Shown: positions 9,193 through 18,828 of the stretch, in pieces
How the letters are laid out: each line of letters begins with the position of its first letter
How positions within the stretch are numbered: the stretch's first letter is position 1
Source: Pseudomonas beijingensis
GTDB lineage: Bacteria > Pseudomonadota > Gammaproteobacteria > Pseudomonadales > Pseudomonadaceae
Direction of reading: 5' to 3'
Assembly: GCF_030687295.1 (NCBI RefSeq)
Contig: NZ_CP117425.1
Coordinates: forward strand, 4,654,001-4,718,000
Length of the DNA: 64,000 nucleotides
Notes under the pieces: generated by a model
Seen by the model: only the letters and a program-made list of their open reading frames with translations
Database searches by the model: none
Told to the model about the DNA's origin: nothing
Translations under genes and position numbers: made by a program

Positions 9193-10966
9193 TCCGCAAC
9201 TGCTGGACTATTACCAACGCGAGCTGACCTGGTTGCGCCACGCCGGGAGCCTGTTCGCCGAGCGTTACCCCAAGGTCGCCCGGCGCCTGGCGTTGTCTCC
9301 CGGCGAATGCCCCGACCCCCACGTCGAGCGCCTGCTGGAAGGGTTCGCCCTACTGGCCGCGCGCTTGCAACGGCGGCTGGATGACGACTACGCCGAATTC
9401 AGCGATGCCCTGCTCGAACAGCTTTACCCGTTGGCCATGCGGCCCTTGCCGTCCTGCGCCATCGTGCAGTTCGAGCCCGACCCGAGCAAAGGCAACTTGA
9501 ACGAGGGCTATCCGCTGCCTCGCGACACGCCGCTGTTCGTCACCACCGACACAGGCCAGAGCATTCATTTTCGCACTACGGCCGCCGTGCATCTGTGGCC
9601 AGTACACATCGGCGAAGCACTGCTGTTGGGCAGTGATGAAGCCCAGGCGCTGACCGGGGTGGTCCAGGCCCGCTCGGCCTTGCGCCTGGAACTGCGTTGC
9701 CTGGGGGAAAGCCAGTGGTCGACGCTGGGGATCGACTCGCTACGGGTGCACCTGGCGGCGTCACCGATGATCAACGCCGGGCTATACGATTTGCTGGGCG
9801 CTCACGCCATCAAGGTCCTGGCCGGCGCGCCGGGCAGCGTACCCGAGCCACTGGCTGGCCTGCCGCAGATCGTCGGCTTCGCCAGCGATCAGGTCTTGCT
9901 GCCGGACGAGGACGGCGTGCACCCTGGCATGCGCCTGCTGGCCGAATACTTTGCCTTCCCGGATAAATTCAGCTTCTTCGACCTGCCCCTGGCCGGCGCC
10001 ACCAGCGACAGCCAGTCCTTGTACCTGTACATCGTGTTCGACCGTGCCCCCACCAGCCGCCTGCCGCTCCAGGCCAGCGACATTGCCCTGGGCTGCACCC
10101 CGGTGATCAACCTGTTCCCCCGAACGTCCGAACCCCTGCGCCCGGACGGCACCCGCAGCGAGTACCGGCTGGTGGCCGACAGTCATCGGGAAAACAGCGT
10201 CGAGATCCATAGCATCCGGGGCATGCGCGCCATCTCCGGCCAGGGCGTGCGCAAAGTGCCGGCCTACTACGGCAGCCAGCATGGCAACGACCAAACCTGC
10301 TACTGGCATGCGCGCCGGGTCAGCGGCATGAGCCCGAACCGGCTGGGCACCGACGTGATGGTCAGCCTGGTGGACACCCAGTTCGACCCGCTGGCCGACA
10401 CCCGCGACTACAGCCTCACCGCCGAACTGCTGTGCACCAACCGCCACCTGGCCCAAAGCCTGCCGGCCGGTACGCCGCTGGGTTTCGAGCGTCCGGGGCC
10501 GGTGGCCTGGGCGCGCTTGCGCAACCCACCCAGCCCGCAAAGCTTGCCGCGCCTGGACGGTGAATCGCGCTGGCGGCTGGTGTCGCAATTGACCCTCAAC
10601 CATCTGTCATTGGTCGAGGGCCCCCAGGCATTGGACGCACTGCGCGAGATTCTCCAATTGCACAACCTGCGGGACGAGGCCAGCGCCCATCGCCAGATCG
10701 AAGGAGTATCGGGGCTGAGCTGCGACCGCGTCATCGCCCATGTCGGCGAAGACGCCTGGCGCGGCTGGCGAAACGGCCTGGAGGTACGCCTGCAACTGGA
10801 TCCGCAACACTTTGTCGGCAGTAGCGCCGTGCTCTTTTCCGGCGTACTGGCGCAGTTCTTTTCCCTTTATGCCACCGCCAATCGCTTCGTGCGCACCGTA
10901 CTGGTCCAGTCCGACAAGGAGGTGAAGACATGGCAACCCCAAGCCGGCAAACCCCTGGTGCTCTGA
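9176..10966 (+). CDS. tssF: T6SS baseplate protein TssF
   Basis: TssF is a large wedge component of the T6SS baseplate and works with TssG and TssK. The 596-residue protein begins MSDSIDPQLLDYYQRELTWL, the typical TssF opening, and continues with HAGSLFAERYPKVARRLAL. The conserved C-terminus reads VLAQFFSLYATANRFVRTVL. ATG 9176 was chosen because GGAGGT lies six bases upstream and the opening fits the family; the frame itself is open further upstream. It overlaps tssE by 17 bp and tssG by 37 bp. Confidence 0.95.
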   Translation: MSDSIDPQLLDYYQRELTWLRHAGSLFAERYPKVARRLALSPGECPDPHVERLLEGFALLAARLQRRLDDDYAEFSDALLEQLYPLAMRPLPSCAIVQFEPDPSKGNLNEGYPLPRDTPLFVTTDTGQSIHFRTTAAVHLWPVHIGEALLLGSDEAQALTGVVQARSALRLELRCLGESQWSTLGIDSLRVHLAASPMINAGLYDLLGAHAIKVLAGAPGSVPEPLAGLPQIVGFASDQVLLPDEDGVHPGMRLLAEYFAFPDKFSFFDLPLAGATSDSQSLYLYIVFDRAPTSRLPLQASDIALGCTPVINLFPRTSEPLRPDGTRSEYRLVADSHRENSVEIHSIRGMRAISGQGVRKVPAYYGSQHGNDQTCYWHARRVSGMSPNRLGTDVMVSLVDTQFDPLADTRDYSLTAELLCTNRHLAQSLPAGTPLGFERPGPVAWARLRNPPSPQSLPRLDGESRWRLVSQLTLNHLSLVEGPQALDALREILQLHNLRDEASAHRQIEGVSGLSCDRVIAHVGEDAWRGWRNGLEVRLQLDPQHFVGSSAVLFSGVLAQFFSLYATANRFVRTVLVQSDKEVKTWQPQAGKPLVL

Positions 10967-11955
10967 ACCTGAACGAGCGATTGCGGCGCGACCCGCAACG
11001 CTTCGAATGGCTCCAGGCCTTGCTGTTGCTCGAACGCGAACACCCCCAGGCCGAACCCTTGGGCAGCGGCACCGCGCCGCACGCCGAAGCCTTGCGCCTG
11101 CGCGGGCCCTTGACGCCGCTGTTCGCCGCCAGTGAAGTCGAGAGCCTGAGCCAGGAACCCGGTCTGCCACCGACCTTGATCACACCGATCTTCGGCCTCG
11201 GCGGCCCGGACGGCCCGTTGCCCTACGCCTACCAGGAATGGCTGCAACAACGGGCGCGGGCGAAGGATCATGCCCCGGCGGAATTCCTCGACCTATTCCA
11301 GCATCGCCTGCTCAGCCTGCTTTACAAGGTGATGCGCAAGCATCGCATCGCCCTCGGTTTCACCGCCCCAGGCGCGTCCGCCGTACACGCGCAACTGCGC
11401 GCGTTGACCGGCCTGCTGCCCAAGGCCTTGCAGGAACGCCAGGCCGCGCCCGACTCGGCGGTCCTGGCCTGCACCGCGCTGTACGCCGATGGCCGGCGCT
11501 CCCTGGACGGGTTCGCGGCGATTGTCCGTGAACAGTTCGGCTTGCCCGTGGAGCTGAGTGCCTATGAAGGGGGCTGGCGTGAAATCCCACCGGCCAGCCG
11601 TAGCCGCTTGCAACCGGGCGGACGCAACCTGCGCCTGGGCCGCAACGCGGTGGCCGGCACCCGGGTCTGGGACGAACACGCCGGCGTGCGCCTGACCCTC
11701 GGCCCACTGAGCACGGCCCAGGCCAGCGGATTGCTGCCCACCGGCGAGACTCATCCGCTGCTCGCCAGCCTTTACGCCCTGTATTTCGGCCCTGACCTGG
11801 ATTGCACCCTGGTGCTGCTGGTCCGCGGCGCCGGCCCGCTGCAACTGGGCCGTCAGGCAGCGCCACGGCTGAACTGGAACGGCGGCCTGCAACGCCAGTC
11901 GAGCCTGGCCGTGCAACGGATCGAAACCCGCCTTCGTCAGCCGGAGATCGCCTGA
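10930..11955 (+). CDS. tssG: T6SS baseplate protein TssG
   Basis: TssG pairs with TssF in the baseplate wedge. The 341-residue product shows the TssG pattern LNERLRRDPQRFEWLQALLL near the N-terminus, then PLTPLFAASEVESL, the block ITPIFGLGGPDGPLPYAYQE and a C-terminal GxRLTLGPL-like segment. AAGGAGGTG lies just before ATG 10930, inside the end of tssF. The stop is directly followed by tssH. Confidence 0.94.
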   Translation: MATPSRQTPGALNLNERLRRDPQRFEWLQALLLLEREHPQAEPLGSGTAPHAEALRLRGPLTPLFAASEVESLSQEPGLPPTLITPIFGLGGPDGPLPYAYQEWLQQRARAKDHAPAEFLDLFQHRLLSLLYKVMRKHRIALGFTAPGASAVHAQLRALTGLLPKALQERQAAPDSAVLACTALYADGRRSLDGFAAIVREQFGLPVELSAYEGGWREIPPASRSRLQPGGRNLRLGRNAVAGTRVWDEHAGVRLTLGPLSTAQASGLLPTGETHPLLASLYALYFGPDLDCTLVLLVRGAGPLQLGRQAAPRLNWNGGLQRQSSLAVQRIETRLRQPEIA

Positions 11956-11956
11956 A

Positions 11957-14500
11957 ATGGAACTGGCCAGCCTGATCGGGCGCCTCAACCCGGACAACCG
12001 CCGCGCCCTGGAACGGGCCGCGCAACGCTGCATGCAGCGCAGCCATCACTATGTGGAAATCGAACACCTGCTGCTGGAGTTGCTCGACATCGAAGGCGGT
12101 GACTTCGCCTGCCTGCTGCCGCGTTTCGGCCTGGAGCGTGACGCGGTGGCCGCGGAAACCAACAAGGCCCTGGACCTGTTCAAGTCCGGCAGCACTCGTA
12201 CACCCGCCCTGTCGGCGCAGACCATCGGCCTGTTGGAAGACGCCGTGGTCCAGGCCAGTGTGCTGGGTCTGGAGAGCATCCGCTCCGGGCTGTTGCTCCT
12301 GGCACTGCTGGACCGTGATGAACGCCGCAGCCTGCTGCTCAACAGCGCCTCGTCGCTGCTGCGCATTCCTCGCGACGCCCTGCGCGCCCATCTCTTGGAA
12401 TGGACCGAAAGCTCCCGCGAGCATGTCGGTGGCGTGCGCTCGGCCAAACCCGGCGAGGCACCACAGAAACAGGACCCGGTGCTCGACCAGTACACCCAGG
12501 ACCTGACCGCCGACGCCCGGGACGGCCGCATCGACCCCATCGTCGGCCGCGATGGGGAAATTCGCCAGTGCATCGACATCCTGCTCCGACGCCGGCAGAA
12601 CAACCCGATCCTGGTGGGCGCGCCGGGCGTCGGCAAGACCGCCGTGGTGGAAGGCCTGGCCCTGCGTATCGCCGCCGGGGATGTGCCGCCATCGTTGCAG
12701 GAAGTCACCCTGCGCGTCTTGGACCTGGGCCTGTTGCAGGCCGGCGCGGGCGTCAAGGGTGAGTTCGAGCAACGCCTCAAGGGCGTCATCGATGCGGTAC
12801 GCAACGCCGAAAAACCGATCATCCTGTTCATCGACGAGGCCCACACGCTGATCGGTGCGGGCGGTGCAGAAGGCGGCAGCGACGCGGCCAATCTGCTCAA
12901 GCCGGCCCTGGCCCGGGGCGAACTGCGCACTCTGGCCGCCACCACCTGGCTGGAATATAAAAAATATTTCGAGAAAGACCCCGCCCTGGCCCGCCGCTTC
13001 CAGTTGGTGCAAGTCGAAGAGCCGGACGAACTCACCGCCGTGGAAATGCTCCGTGGCGTGGCGAGCAAACTGGAGCAGCACCACGGCGTGCAGGTGTTGG
13101 ATGCCGCCATCCACGAGGCAGTGAAGCTGTCCCACCGCTACATCTCCGGGCGCCAGTTGCCGGACAAAGCCATCAGCGTGCTCGACACCGCCTGCGCCCG
13201 AGTCGCCCTCGGCCAGCACGACGTACCGCCGCCGCTGGAAAGCCTGCGCCACCGGCAGAACAGCCTCAAGGATGAAGTTGAACGCCTGCGTCGCGAACAG
13301 GCCACCGGGCTCGATCACCGCGAACGCATCACCCTGCTGGAGAGCGAATCGACCAGCAACGTACAAGCCATCCGCGAGCTGGAAACCCGTTGGGGCGAAG
13401 AGCGCGAAGCGGTGCGCGAACTGCTCGACACCCGGCGCGAACTGCTCGCCCTGAGCGAACGTGCCGACAGTGAAAAAGCCGACACCGAGATCGATAACCG
13501 CATCGACCACCTGGCCGCCGAGCTGCTGCGCCTGGAAGCCGGCCTCGATGCCATTCGCCAGGACGATCCGCTGGTGCCCGAACAGGTGGACAGCAAGACC
13601 GTCGCCGCGGTGATCGCCGGCTGGACCGGCATCCCAGTCGGCAAGATGCTCGCCGACGAAGCCCACGCCGTGCGCACCCTCGGCCAGCGCATGGGCCAGC
13701 GGGTGATGGGCCAGGGCACGGCCCTGAACACCATCGCCCAACGCCTGCAAGCCTACCGCGCCGGCCTCACCGACCCACAGAAACCGGTCGGCGTGTTCCT
13801 GCTGGTGGGGCCCACCGGCGTGGGCAAGACCGAAACCGCCTACGCCTTGGCCGATGCTCTGTACGGTGGTGAACGCAACCTGATCAGTATCAACCTCTCG
13901 GAGTACCAGGAAGCCCACACCGTCAGCCAACTCAAAGGCGCCCCGCCCGGCTACGTCGGCTACGGCAGCGGCGGCGTGCTCACCGAAGCGGTGCGGCGCA
14001 AACCCTACTCCGTGGTGTTGCTGGATGAAATCGAAAAGGCCCACCCGGACGTGCTCGAAGCCTTCTACAACGTCTTCGACAAAGGCCTGATGGAAGACGG
14101 CACCGGCCTGGTGGTGGACTTCAAGAACACCGTGATGCTCGCCACCAGCAACGTCGGCGCCGAACTGCTGCTGGACACGCCAGTGGCGCAAGTGGGCAGC
14201 GACGACTTCAACGAAGCCTTGCACAAGGTGCTGCTGCAAGCGTTCCGCCCGGCGTTCCTGGCGCGCATGACGGTGGTCGCGTACCGGCCGCTGGATGAAG
14301 CGACGCTGGAAGGCATCGTGCTGGCGAAGTTGGAGAAATTGCGCGGGCGCTACAAGGCCGCGACCGGCAAACAGTTCGAGTTCGATGCCGGGATCGTCAA
14401 GGCCGTGTTGGCCAAATGCAGCGCGGCGGGGGCACGGGACGTCGAGAATGTGTTGATGACGCAGGTGACGGGAAAATTGGCGGAGTGGGTACTGGAGTAA
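11957..14500 (+). CDS. tssH: T6SS disassembly ATPase ClpV/TssH
   Basis: ClpV is the hexameric AAA+ unfoldase that recognises the TssC N-terminus and recycles contracted sheath. The 847-residue protein has a Clp N domain (1-150), a first AAA+ module with Walker A GAPGVGKTAV (about 220) and Walker B ILFIDEAHTL (about 288), a coiled middle region (about 430-540), and a second AAA+ module with GPTGVGKTET (about 617) and VVLLDEIEKAHPDVLEAF. IPVGKML near 557 belongs to the ClpB/ClpV family. It starts one base after the tssG stop. The symbol clpV is also used. Confidence 0.96.
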   Translation: MELASLIGRLNPDNRRALERAAQRCMQRSHHYVEIEHLLLELLDIEGGDFACLLPRFGLERDAVAAETNKALDLFKSGSTRTPALSAQTIGLLEDAVVQASVLGLESIRSGLLLLALLDRDERRSLLLNSASSLLRIPRDALRAHLLEWTESSREHVGGVRSAKPGEAPQKQDPVLDQYTQDLTADARDGRIDPIVGRDGEIRQCIDILLRRRQNNPILVGAPGVGKTAVVEGLALRIAAGDVPPSLQEVTLRVLDLGLLQAGAGVKGEFEQRLKGVIDAVRNAEKPIILFIDEAHTLIGAGGAEGGSDAANLLKPALARGELRTLAATTWLEYKKYFEKDPALARRFQLVQVEEPDELTAVEMLRGVASKLEQHHGVQVLDAAIHEAVKLSHRYISGRQLPDKAISVLDTACARVALGQHDVPPPLESLRHRQNSLKDEVERLRREQATGLDHRERITLLESESTSNVQAIRELETRWGEEREAVRELLDTRRELLALSERADSEKADTEIDNRIDHLAAELLRLEAGLDAIRQDDPLVPEQVDSKTVAAVIAGWTGIPVGKMLADEAHAVRTLGQRMGQRVMGQGTALNTIAQRLQAYRAGLTDPQKPVGVFLLVGPTGVGKTETAYALADALYGGERNLISINLSEYQEAHTVSQLKGAPPGYVGYGSGGVLTEAVRRKPYSVVLLDEIEKAHPDVLEAFYNVFDKGLMEDGTGLVVDFKNTVMLATSNVGAELLLDTPVAQVGSDDFNEALHKVLLQAFRPAFLARMTVVAYRPLDEATLEGIVLAKLEKLRGRYKAATGKQFEFDAGIVKAVLAKCSAAGARDVENVLMTQVTGKLAEWVLE

Positions 14501-14514
14501 GGAGTACAGGACTC

Positions 14515-15183
14515 ATGAGAATCGGCAGCTTCAACGTTGAAAAAAACGGCAAGTCTTCCACCCTGGAAAAGCAAACCCAGGTGGATATCTTTCTCTACAA
14601 CTGTTGCTCCAGTAACTACTGGGACGCGGACATCATTTTTTTGTGCGAAATACATTCGGCACAAATCGACAACTACCGCTCAAACCTGGCGGCCATCTAC
14701 AAGAACTACAGTGTCCATGCGTTTACTGGCGGCTACTCGAACGCCTACATCGTCATGGTCAAGAGCTTTGAGCAATTGCAAGTGATCAGCCAGGGCAGCC
14801 TGTTTACCCTGAACAGGGACTTGATTGCGGTGGAGGCCAACGGTGTGAAGGGTTATACCGGCTACGTGTTCCTCGCACACTTCAAGTCCGGCCAGAATGG
14901 CGTGACCAAGAGCCAGCTCAAATCCTGTACGGCCCTGGGCGGTAAATGGGTCGCGACAGGTGACCTTAATCTGGATTATCAAAACGTCGGACAGCTCGAT
15001 ACGGCGGGGCTTGCCTATGAGTGTTGGAACGGCCAGCAGACCCAGAGCAAGGGCGGCATTCTCGACTGGGTTCTGGCATCGGCGGACGTGAAGGTCGTGC
15101 CGGTCGACATCACCGGGCTTGCCCAGGTGTTCGATATGTCCGGCCCCGATCACCGCCCCATCCTCTTCGATGTGACGAGCTGA
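14515..15183 (+). CDS. Endonuclease/exonuclease/phosphatase (DNase I-fold) protein, candidate T6SS effector
   Basis: This 222-residue protein has the EEP (DNase I-like) fold signatures in order. They are FNVE near residue 5, the catalytic Glu in IIFLCEIHS (about 46), GDLNLD (about 149), ILDWVLAS (about 182), and the terminal PDHRPILFDV with the catalytic His. All the usual metal and catalytic positions seem present, so it is probably an active phosphodiesterase or nuclease; the substrate is unknown. ATG 14515 follows AAGGAG overlapping the clpV stop, so it belongs to the T6SS operon. It has no signal peptide. Its place between clpV and vgrG suggests a cargo effector, but no immunity gene is obvious. 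A role as a cytoplasmic nuclease is also possible. Confidence 0.78.
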   Translation: MRIGSFNVEKNGKSSTLEKQTQVDIFLYNCCSSNYWDADIIFLCEIHSAQIDNYRSNLAAIYKNYSVHAFTGGYSNAYIVMVKSFEQLQVISQGSLFTLNRDLIAVEANGVKGYTGYVFLAHFKSGQNGVTKSQLKSCTALGGKWVATGDLNLDYQNVGQLDTAGLAYECWNGQQTQSKGGILDWVLASADVKVVPVDITGLAQVFDMSGPDHRPILFDVTS

Positions 15184-15226
15184 ACGACAACGGTCGCCGT
15201 TTTCCACGCCCTGCCGAGGACGCTTG

Positions 15227-17236
15227 ATGCCCCGCTCCACCGACAGCAACACCACCCTTTCCCTCACCGCCAGCTCGCTGTCGGCGCTGTACCCCGATTC
15301 GCTGTCCGGCGAAGAACGCCTCAACGCCTTGGGCTCGCACACCCTCAACGGCATCAACGACGGCGCCTCGCTGGACCTCACGACGGCCGTCGCCAGCCAT
15401 GTGACCACCACGCTGCACCAGGACGCCTTGCTGCGCCCGCTGGATTGGCTGGTGGCCGAGATTCGCCAACTGCCGGCCGATGCCACCGCCGAGCGTTATC
15501 AGCTTTTGCTCCGGCCCTGGCTCTGGTGGTTGAGCCTGGCCAGCAACAACCGCGTGTTCCAGAACCTCGCCACCTCGGACATCGTCACCACGATTTTCAA
15601 GGCCCACGGTTTCACCGATTTCCAACTCAAGCTCAGCGGTAGCTACACACCCCGCGAGTACTGCGTGCAATACGGCGAAACCGACCTGGCCTTCGTCTCG
15701 CGCCTGCTGGAGGAAGACGGGATTTTCTGGTTCTTCAGCCATGAAGACGGCAAGCACACACTGATACTGGCCGACAGCAACGACGCCTTCGTGCCCATCC
15801 CCAATGGCCCGACGGTGAATTATCTCGGACAGAAACTGGGGGAGCGAGAGCTGCACGGCATCCGCTCAGGGCAAGTGTGCCTGCAAGCGGTGGCCGGGGT
15901 TTACCAGGCCACCGATTATGAGTTCACCACGCCGACCACCTCGCTCTTCAGCCAGGCCGAAGCCGTGGCCGGGCCGAGTTCGATGTATGAGCATCCGGGC
16001 AGCTATACCGCCAAGGCGCAGGGCGATGCGTTGACCAAGCAGCGAGTGGATGGCCTGCGCAGCCAGGAGAAACGTTTTGTCGGCGAAAGCGATTGCCGCT
16101 GGCTGGTGCCAGGGTATTGGTTCACCCTCGCCGGCCATGAAGATACGACGTTGAATATCGATTGGGTGGTGACGTCGGTCAACCATGAAGCCAGCCACGA
16201 CAGCTACCGCAACCGCTTCGAAGCGATCCCCAAGGCCACGGCTTATCGACCGGCCCGCGTCACGGCAAAACCGCGCATGCGCACCCAGACGGCCGTAGTG
16301 GTGGGCAAGGCCGGCGAAGAAATCTGGACCGATGAATACGGCCGGATCAAGTTGCAATTCCCCTGGGACCGCACCGGCAAGAACGACGAGACTTCCTCCT
16401 GCTGGGTGCGCGTGGTCTTGCCTTGGAGCGGCAAAGGCTTTGGCATGCAGTTCGTGCCGCGCATCGGCCAGGAAGTCATCGTGACCTTCATCGACGGCGA
16501 CCCGGATCGTCCCCTGGTCACCGGTTGCGTCTACAACGGCGACAACGCCCTGCCCTACGCGCTGCCGGCGAACCAGACCCAATCCGGAATCAAGACCAAC
16601 TCGTCCAAGGGTGGCGGTGGTTTCAACGAGTTGCGCTTCGAAGACAAGAAGGACGCCGAAGAGGTGTTTCTCCAGGCGCAAAAGGACTTCAATATCAACG
16701 TGCTCAACGACACCACCGCCACCGTCGGCCACGACGAAACCCTCACGGTGCAGAATGCCCGCACCCGCACGGTGAAGGATGGCGACGAAACCGTCACCCT
16801 GGAGAAAGGCAAGCGCAGCGTGACCATCCAGACCGGCAGCGACAGCCTCGATGTGAAGGACACCCGCACCGTCACCGTGGGCTCGGACCAGACCCACAGC
16901 ACCGGTGGCGACTACGACCACAAGGTCACCGGTAACTACAGCCTGACGGTGGATGGCAACCTGACCATCAAGGTCAGCGGCACCCTGACCCTGCAAAGCG
17001 GCGGCAGCTTCGCCATCAAGAGCGGCGCGGACCTGGCGGCCCAGGCCAGCACCTCCATCAGCCACAAAGCCGGCACGGCCCTGAGCAACCAGGCCGGGAC
17101 GTCATTGGAAAACAAGGCCGGAACCACCCTCACCAACGACGCCGGCATCAGCCTGGTGAACAAGGCGGCCGCCGAACAGACCGTGGACGGCGGCGGCATG
17201 CTGACCATCAAGGGTGGCCTGGTGAAGGTCAACTGA
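15227..17236 (+). CDS. vgrG: T6SS spike protein VgrG
   Basis: VgrG trimers cap the Hcp tube and carry effectors. The 669-residue protein has the gp27-like part (SGSYTPREYCVQYGETDLAF near 140, a VgrG hallmark) and the gp5 OB-fold around 378-445 (WDRTGKND..SSCWVRV, PRIGQEVIVTFIDGDPDRP). A repetitive beta-helix needle runs from about 500 to the end (TVTLEKGKRSVTIQTG repeats, ending GGMLTIKGGLVKVN). There is no C-terminal toxin domain, so any effector would be carried non-covalently. ATG 15227 was chosen over the TTG three bases upstream. No PAAR gene is visible in the window. Confidence 0.95.
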   Translation: MPRSTDSNTTLSLTASSLSALYPDSLSGEERLNALGSHTLNGINDGASLDLTTAVASHVTTTLHQDALLRPLDWLVAEIRQLPADATAERYQLLLRPWLWWLSLASNNRVFQNLATSDIVTTIFKAHGFTDFQLKLSGSYTPREYCVQYGETDLAFVSRLLEEDGIFWFFSHEDGKHTLILADSNDAFVPIPNGPTVNYLGQKLGERELHGIRSGQVCLQAVAGVYQATDYEFTTPTTSLFSQAEAVAGPSSMYEHPGSYTAKAQGDALTKQRVDGLRSQEKRFVGESDCRWLVPGYWFTLAGHEDTTLNIDWVVTSVNHEASHDSYRNRFEAIPKATAYRPARVTAKPRMRTQTAVVVGKAGEEIWTDEYGRIKLQFPWDRTGKNDETSSCWVRVVLPWSGKGFGMQFVPRIGQEVIVTFIDGDPDRPLVTGCVYNGDNALPYALPANQTQSGIKTNSSKGGGGFNELRFEDKKDAEEVFLQAQKDFNINVLNDTTATVGHDETLTVQNARTRTVKDGDETVTLEKGKRSVTIQTGSDSLDVKDTRTVTVGSDQTHSTGGDYDHKVTGNYSLTVDGNLTIKVSGTLTLQSGGSFAIKSGADLAAQASTSISHKAGTALSNQAGTSLENKAGTTLTNDAGISLVNKAAAEQTVDGGGMLTIKGGLVKVN

Positions 17237-17249
17237 CAGGGGCACAACG

Positions 17250-17786
17250 ATGACCACGAAAAGACTGGATGTGGAACGTGGTGACAGTCGGCTGGACGGG
17301 GAACTGGTCGATGGCCGGCTCGACGGCCCACTGCAGATCGAAGAAGCGCAACGCCCGCAAGCAAAACTCAACTACAGCCAAGGTGAACTGCAAGGCACCA
17401 GCACGTTGTATCACCCCAATGGCAAGGTCTCGGCGGTCTTGCCGTTCGTGAAGGGCAAATTACAGGGCGTGGCGAGCTTCTACGCGGCCGAAGGCGGCCT
17501 GCAACGCCAGGCCACCTACCGCCGCGGGTTGTTGCACGGTGAGGCGAACAACTACTTCCCCGACGGGCAACTGGCCGAAGCCGAGGTCTATCGCGACGGC
17601 GTGCGCGACGGTCGCTACCGCCGCCTGCACCCCAACGGCAACCCGGCGGTAGAAGCCCGCTACCTCAACGGCCAACTGCTGGAACCGCCCCACGCCTACG
17701 CCGAAGACGGCCGCCCACTGGACGCCGAGGGTAAACCGATCTCCCGGCTGCGTTGGTGGTTCAGGCGCTGGAATGACCCCGCTTAA
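17250..17786 (+). CDS. MORN-repeat (YwqK-like) protein downstream of vgrG
   Basis: A 178-residue soluble protein with at least four tandem MORN-type repeats of about 23 residues. Examples are YSQGELQGTSTLYHPNGKVS, FVKGKLQGVASFYAAEGGLQ, YRRGLLHGEANNYFPDGQLA and YRDGVRDGRYRRLHPNGNPA. Databases often call such proteins YwqK-family antitoxins, though few have proven functions. It starts 13 bp after vgrG, so it is probably co-transcribed and may be a VgrG-linked accessory, adaptor or immunity-type protein. The C-terminus is basic (RLRWWFRRWNDPA). No partner toxin lies directly next to it unless the EEP gene upstream of vgrG is that partner. Confidence 0.75.
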   Translation: MTTKRLDVERGDSRLDGELVDGRLDGPLQIEEAQRPQAKLNYSQGELQGTSTLYHPNGKVSAVLPFVKGKLQGVASFYAAEGGLQRQATYRRGLLHGEANNYFPDGQLAEAEVYRDGVRDGRYRRLHPNGNPAVEARYLNGQLLEPPHAYAEDGRPLDAEGKPISRLRWWFRRWNDPA

Positions 17787-17805
17787 GCATGCCCCCAGCT
17801 TTTCT

Positions 17806-18828
17806 GTGGGAGTGGGCTTGCTCGCGAAAGCGGTGTGTCAACTTGCATTGATGTTGACGGTGCCGCCGCCATCGCGAGCAAGCTCACTCCCACAATGGCC
17901 CTGTGCTGAATGCAAAACGCCTGAACACCCCAGATCCCCTGTGGGAGCGAGCTTGCTCGCGAAAGCGGTGTGTCAACTTGCATTGATGTTGACGGTGCCG
18001 CCGCCGTCGCGAGCAAGCTCGCTCCCACAATGGCCCTGCGTTGAATGCAAAACGCCTGAACACCCCAGATCCCCTGTGGGAGCGAGCTTGCTCGCGAAAG
18101 CGGTGTGTCAGCTTGCATTGATGTTGACGGTGCCGCCGCCATCGCGAGCAAGCTCGCTCCCACAATGGCCCTGTGCTGAATGCAAAACGCCTGAACACCC
18201 CAGATCCCCTGTGGGAGTGGGCTTGCTCGCGAAAGCGGTGTGTCAGCTTGCATTGATGTTGACGGTGCCGCCGCCATCGCGAGCAAGCTCACTCCCACAA
18301 TGGCCCTGTGCTGAATGCAAAACACCTGAACACCCCAGATCCCCTGTGGGAGTGGGCTTGCTCGCGAAAGCGGTGTGTCAGCTTGCATTGATGTTGACGG
18401 TGCCGCCGCCATCGCGAGCAGGCTCGCTCCCACAATGGCCCTGTGCTGAATGCAAAACACCTGAACACCCCAGATCCCCTGTGGGAGCGAGCTTGCTCGC
18501 GAAAGCGGTGTGTCAGCTTGCATTGATGTTGACGGTGCCGCCGCCATCCGAGCAGGCTCGCTCCCACAATGGCCCTGTGCTGAATGCAAAACGCCTGAAC
18601 ACCCCAGATCCCCTGTGGGAGTGGGCTTGCTCGCGAAAGCGGTGTGTCAACTTGCATTGATGTTGACGGTGCCGCCGCCATCGCGAGCAAGCTCGCTCCC
18701 ACAATGGCCCTGCGTTGAATGCAAAACACCTGAACACCCCAGATCCCCTGTGGGAGCGAGCTTGCTCGCGATGGCGGTGCGTCAGTTTGCATAGATGGTG
18801 CCTGTGCCACCGTCTCCCCGGCTCACTG
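17806..18828. repeat. Tandem array of seven 135-bp REPIN units plus a partial eighth
   Basis: Units begin with GTGGGAG at 17806, 17941, 18076, 18211, 18346, 18481, 18615 and 18750. The spacing is 135 bp each time, except 134 bp for the sixth unit, which lost one base near 18545. Each unit carries an arm GTGGGAGCGAGCTTGCTCGC, a middle with TTGCATTGATGTTGACGG, an inverse arm ending GCTCGCTCCCAC, and a linker ending ACACCCCAGATCCCCT. The eighth copy decays after about 18780. Copies differ at a few bases (GAGCGAGC or GAGTGGGC in the arm). Because 135 is a multiple of three, long open frames appear on both strands, but these are not genes. The rest of the gap (18829-19006) shows only probable promoter sequence for the next gene. 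Confidence 0.95.

Noticed and set aside
11360..14239. 959-codon open frame on the minus strand
   Set aside because: Shadow of tssG and tssH/clpV, which carry both Walker motif pairs.
17773..18660. Long open frames on both strands over the repeat array, with 45-residue repeats
   Set aside because: The 135-bp unit is divisible by three, so any open unit extends itself; the repeats are REP stems, not protein repeats.
18510..18794. Small ORFs at the right end of the repeat array
   Set aside because: They consist of REP and linker sequence with no ribosome site.
17806..18828. CRISPR array
   Set aside because: The repeats are 135 bp, contiguous and nearly identical, with no unique spacers and no cas genes.
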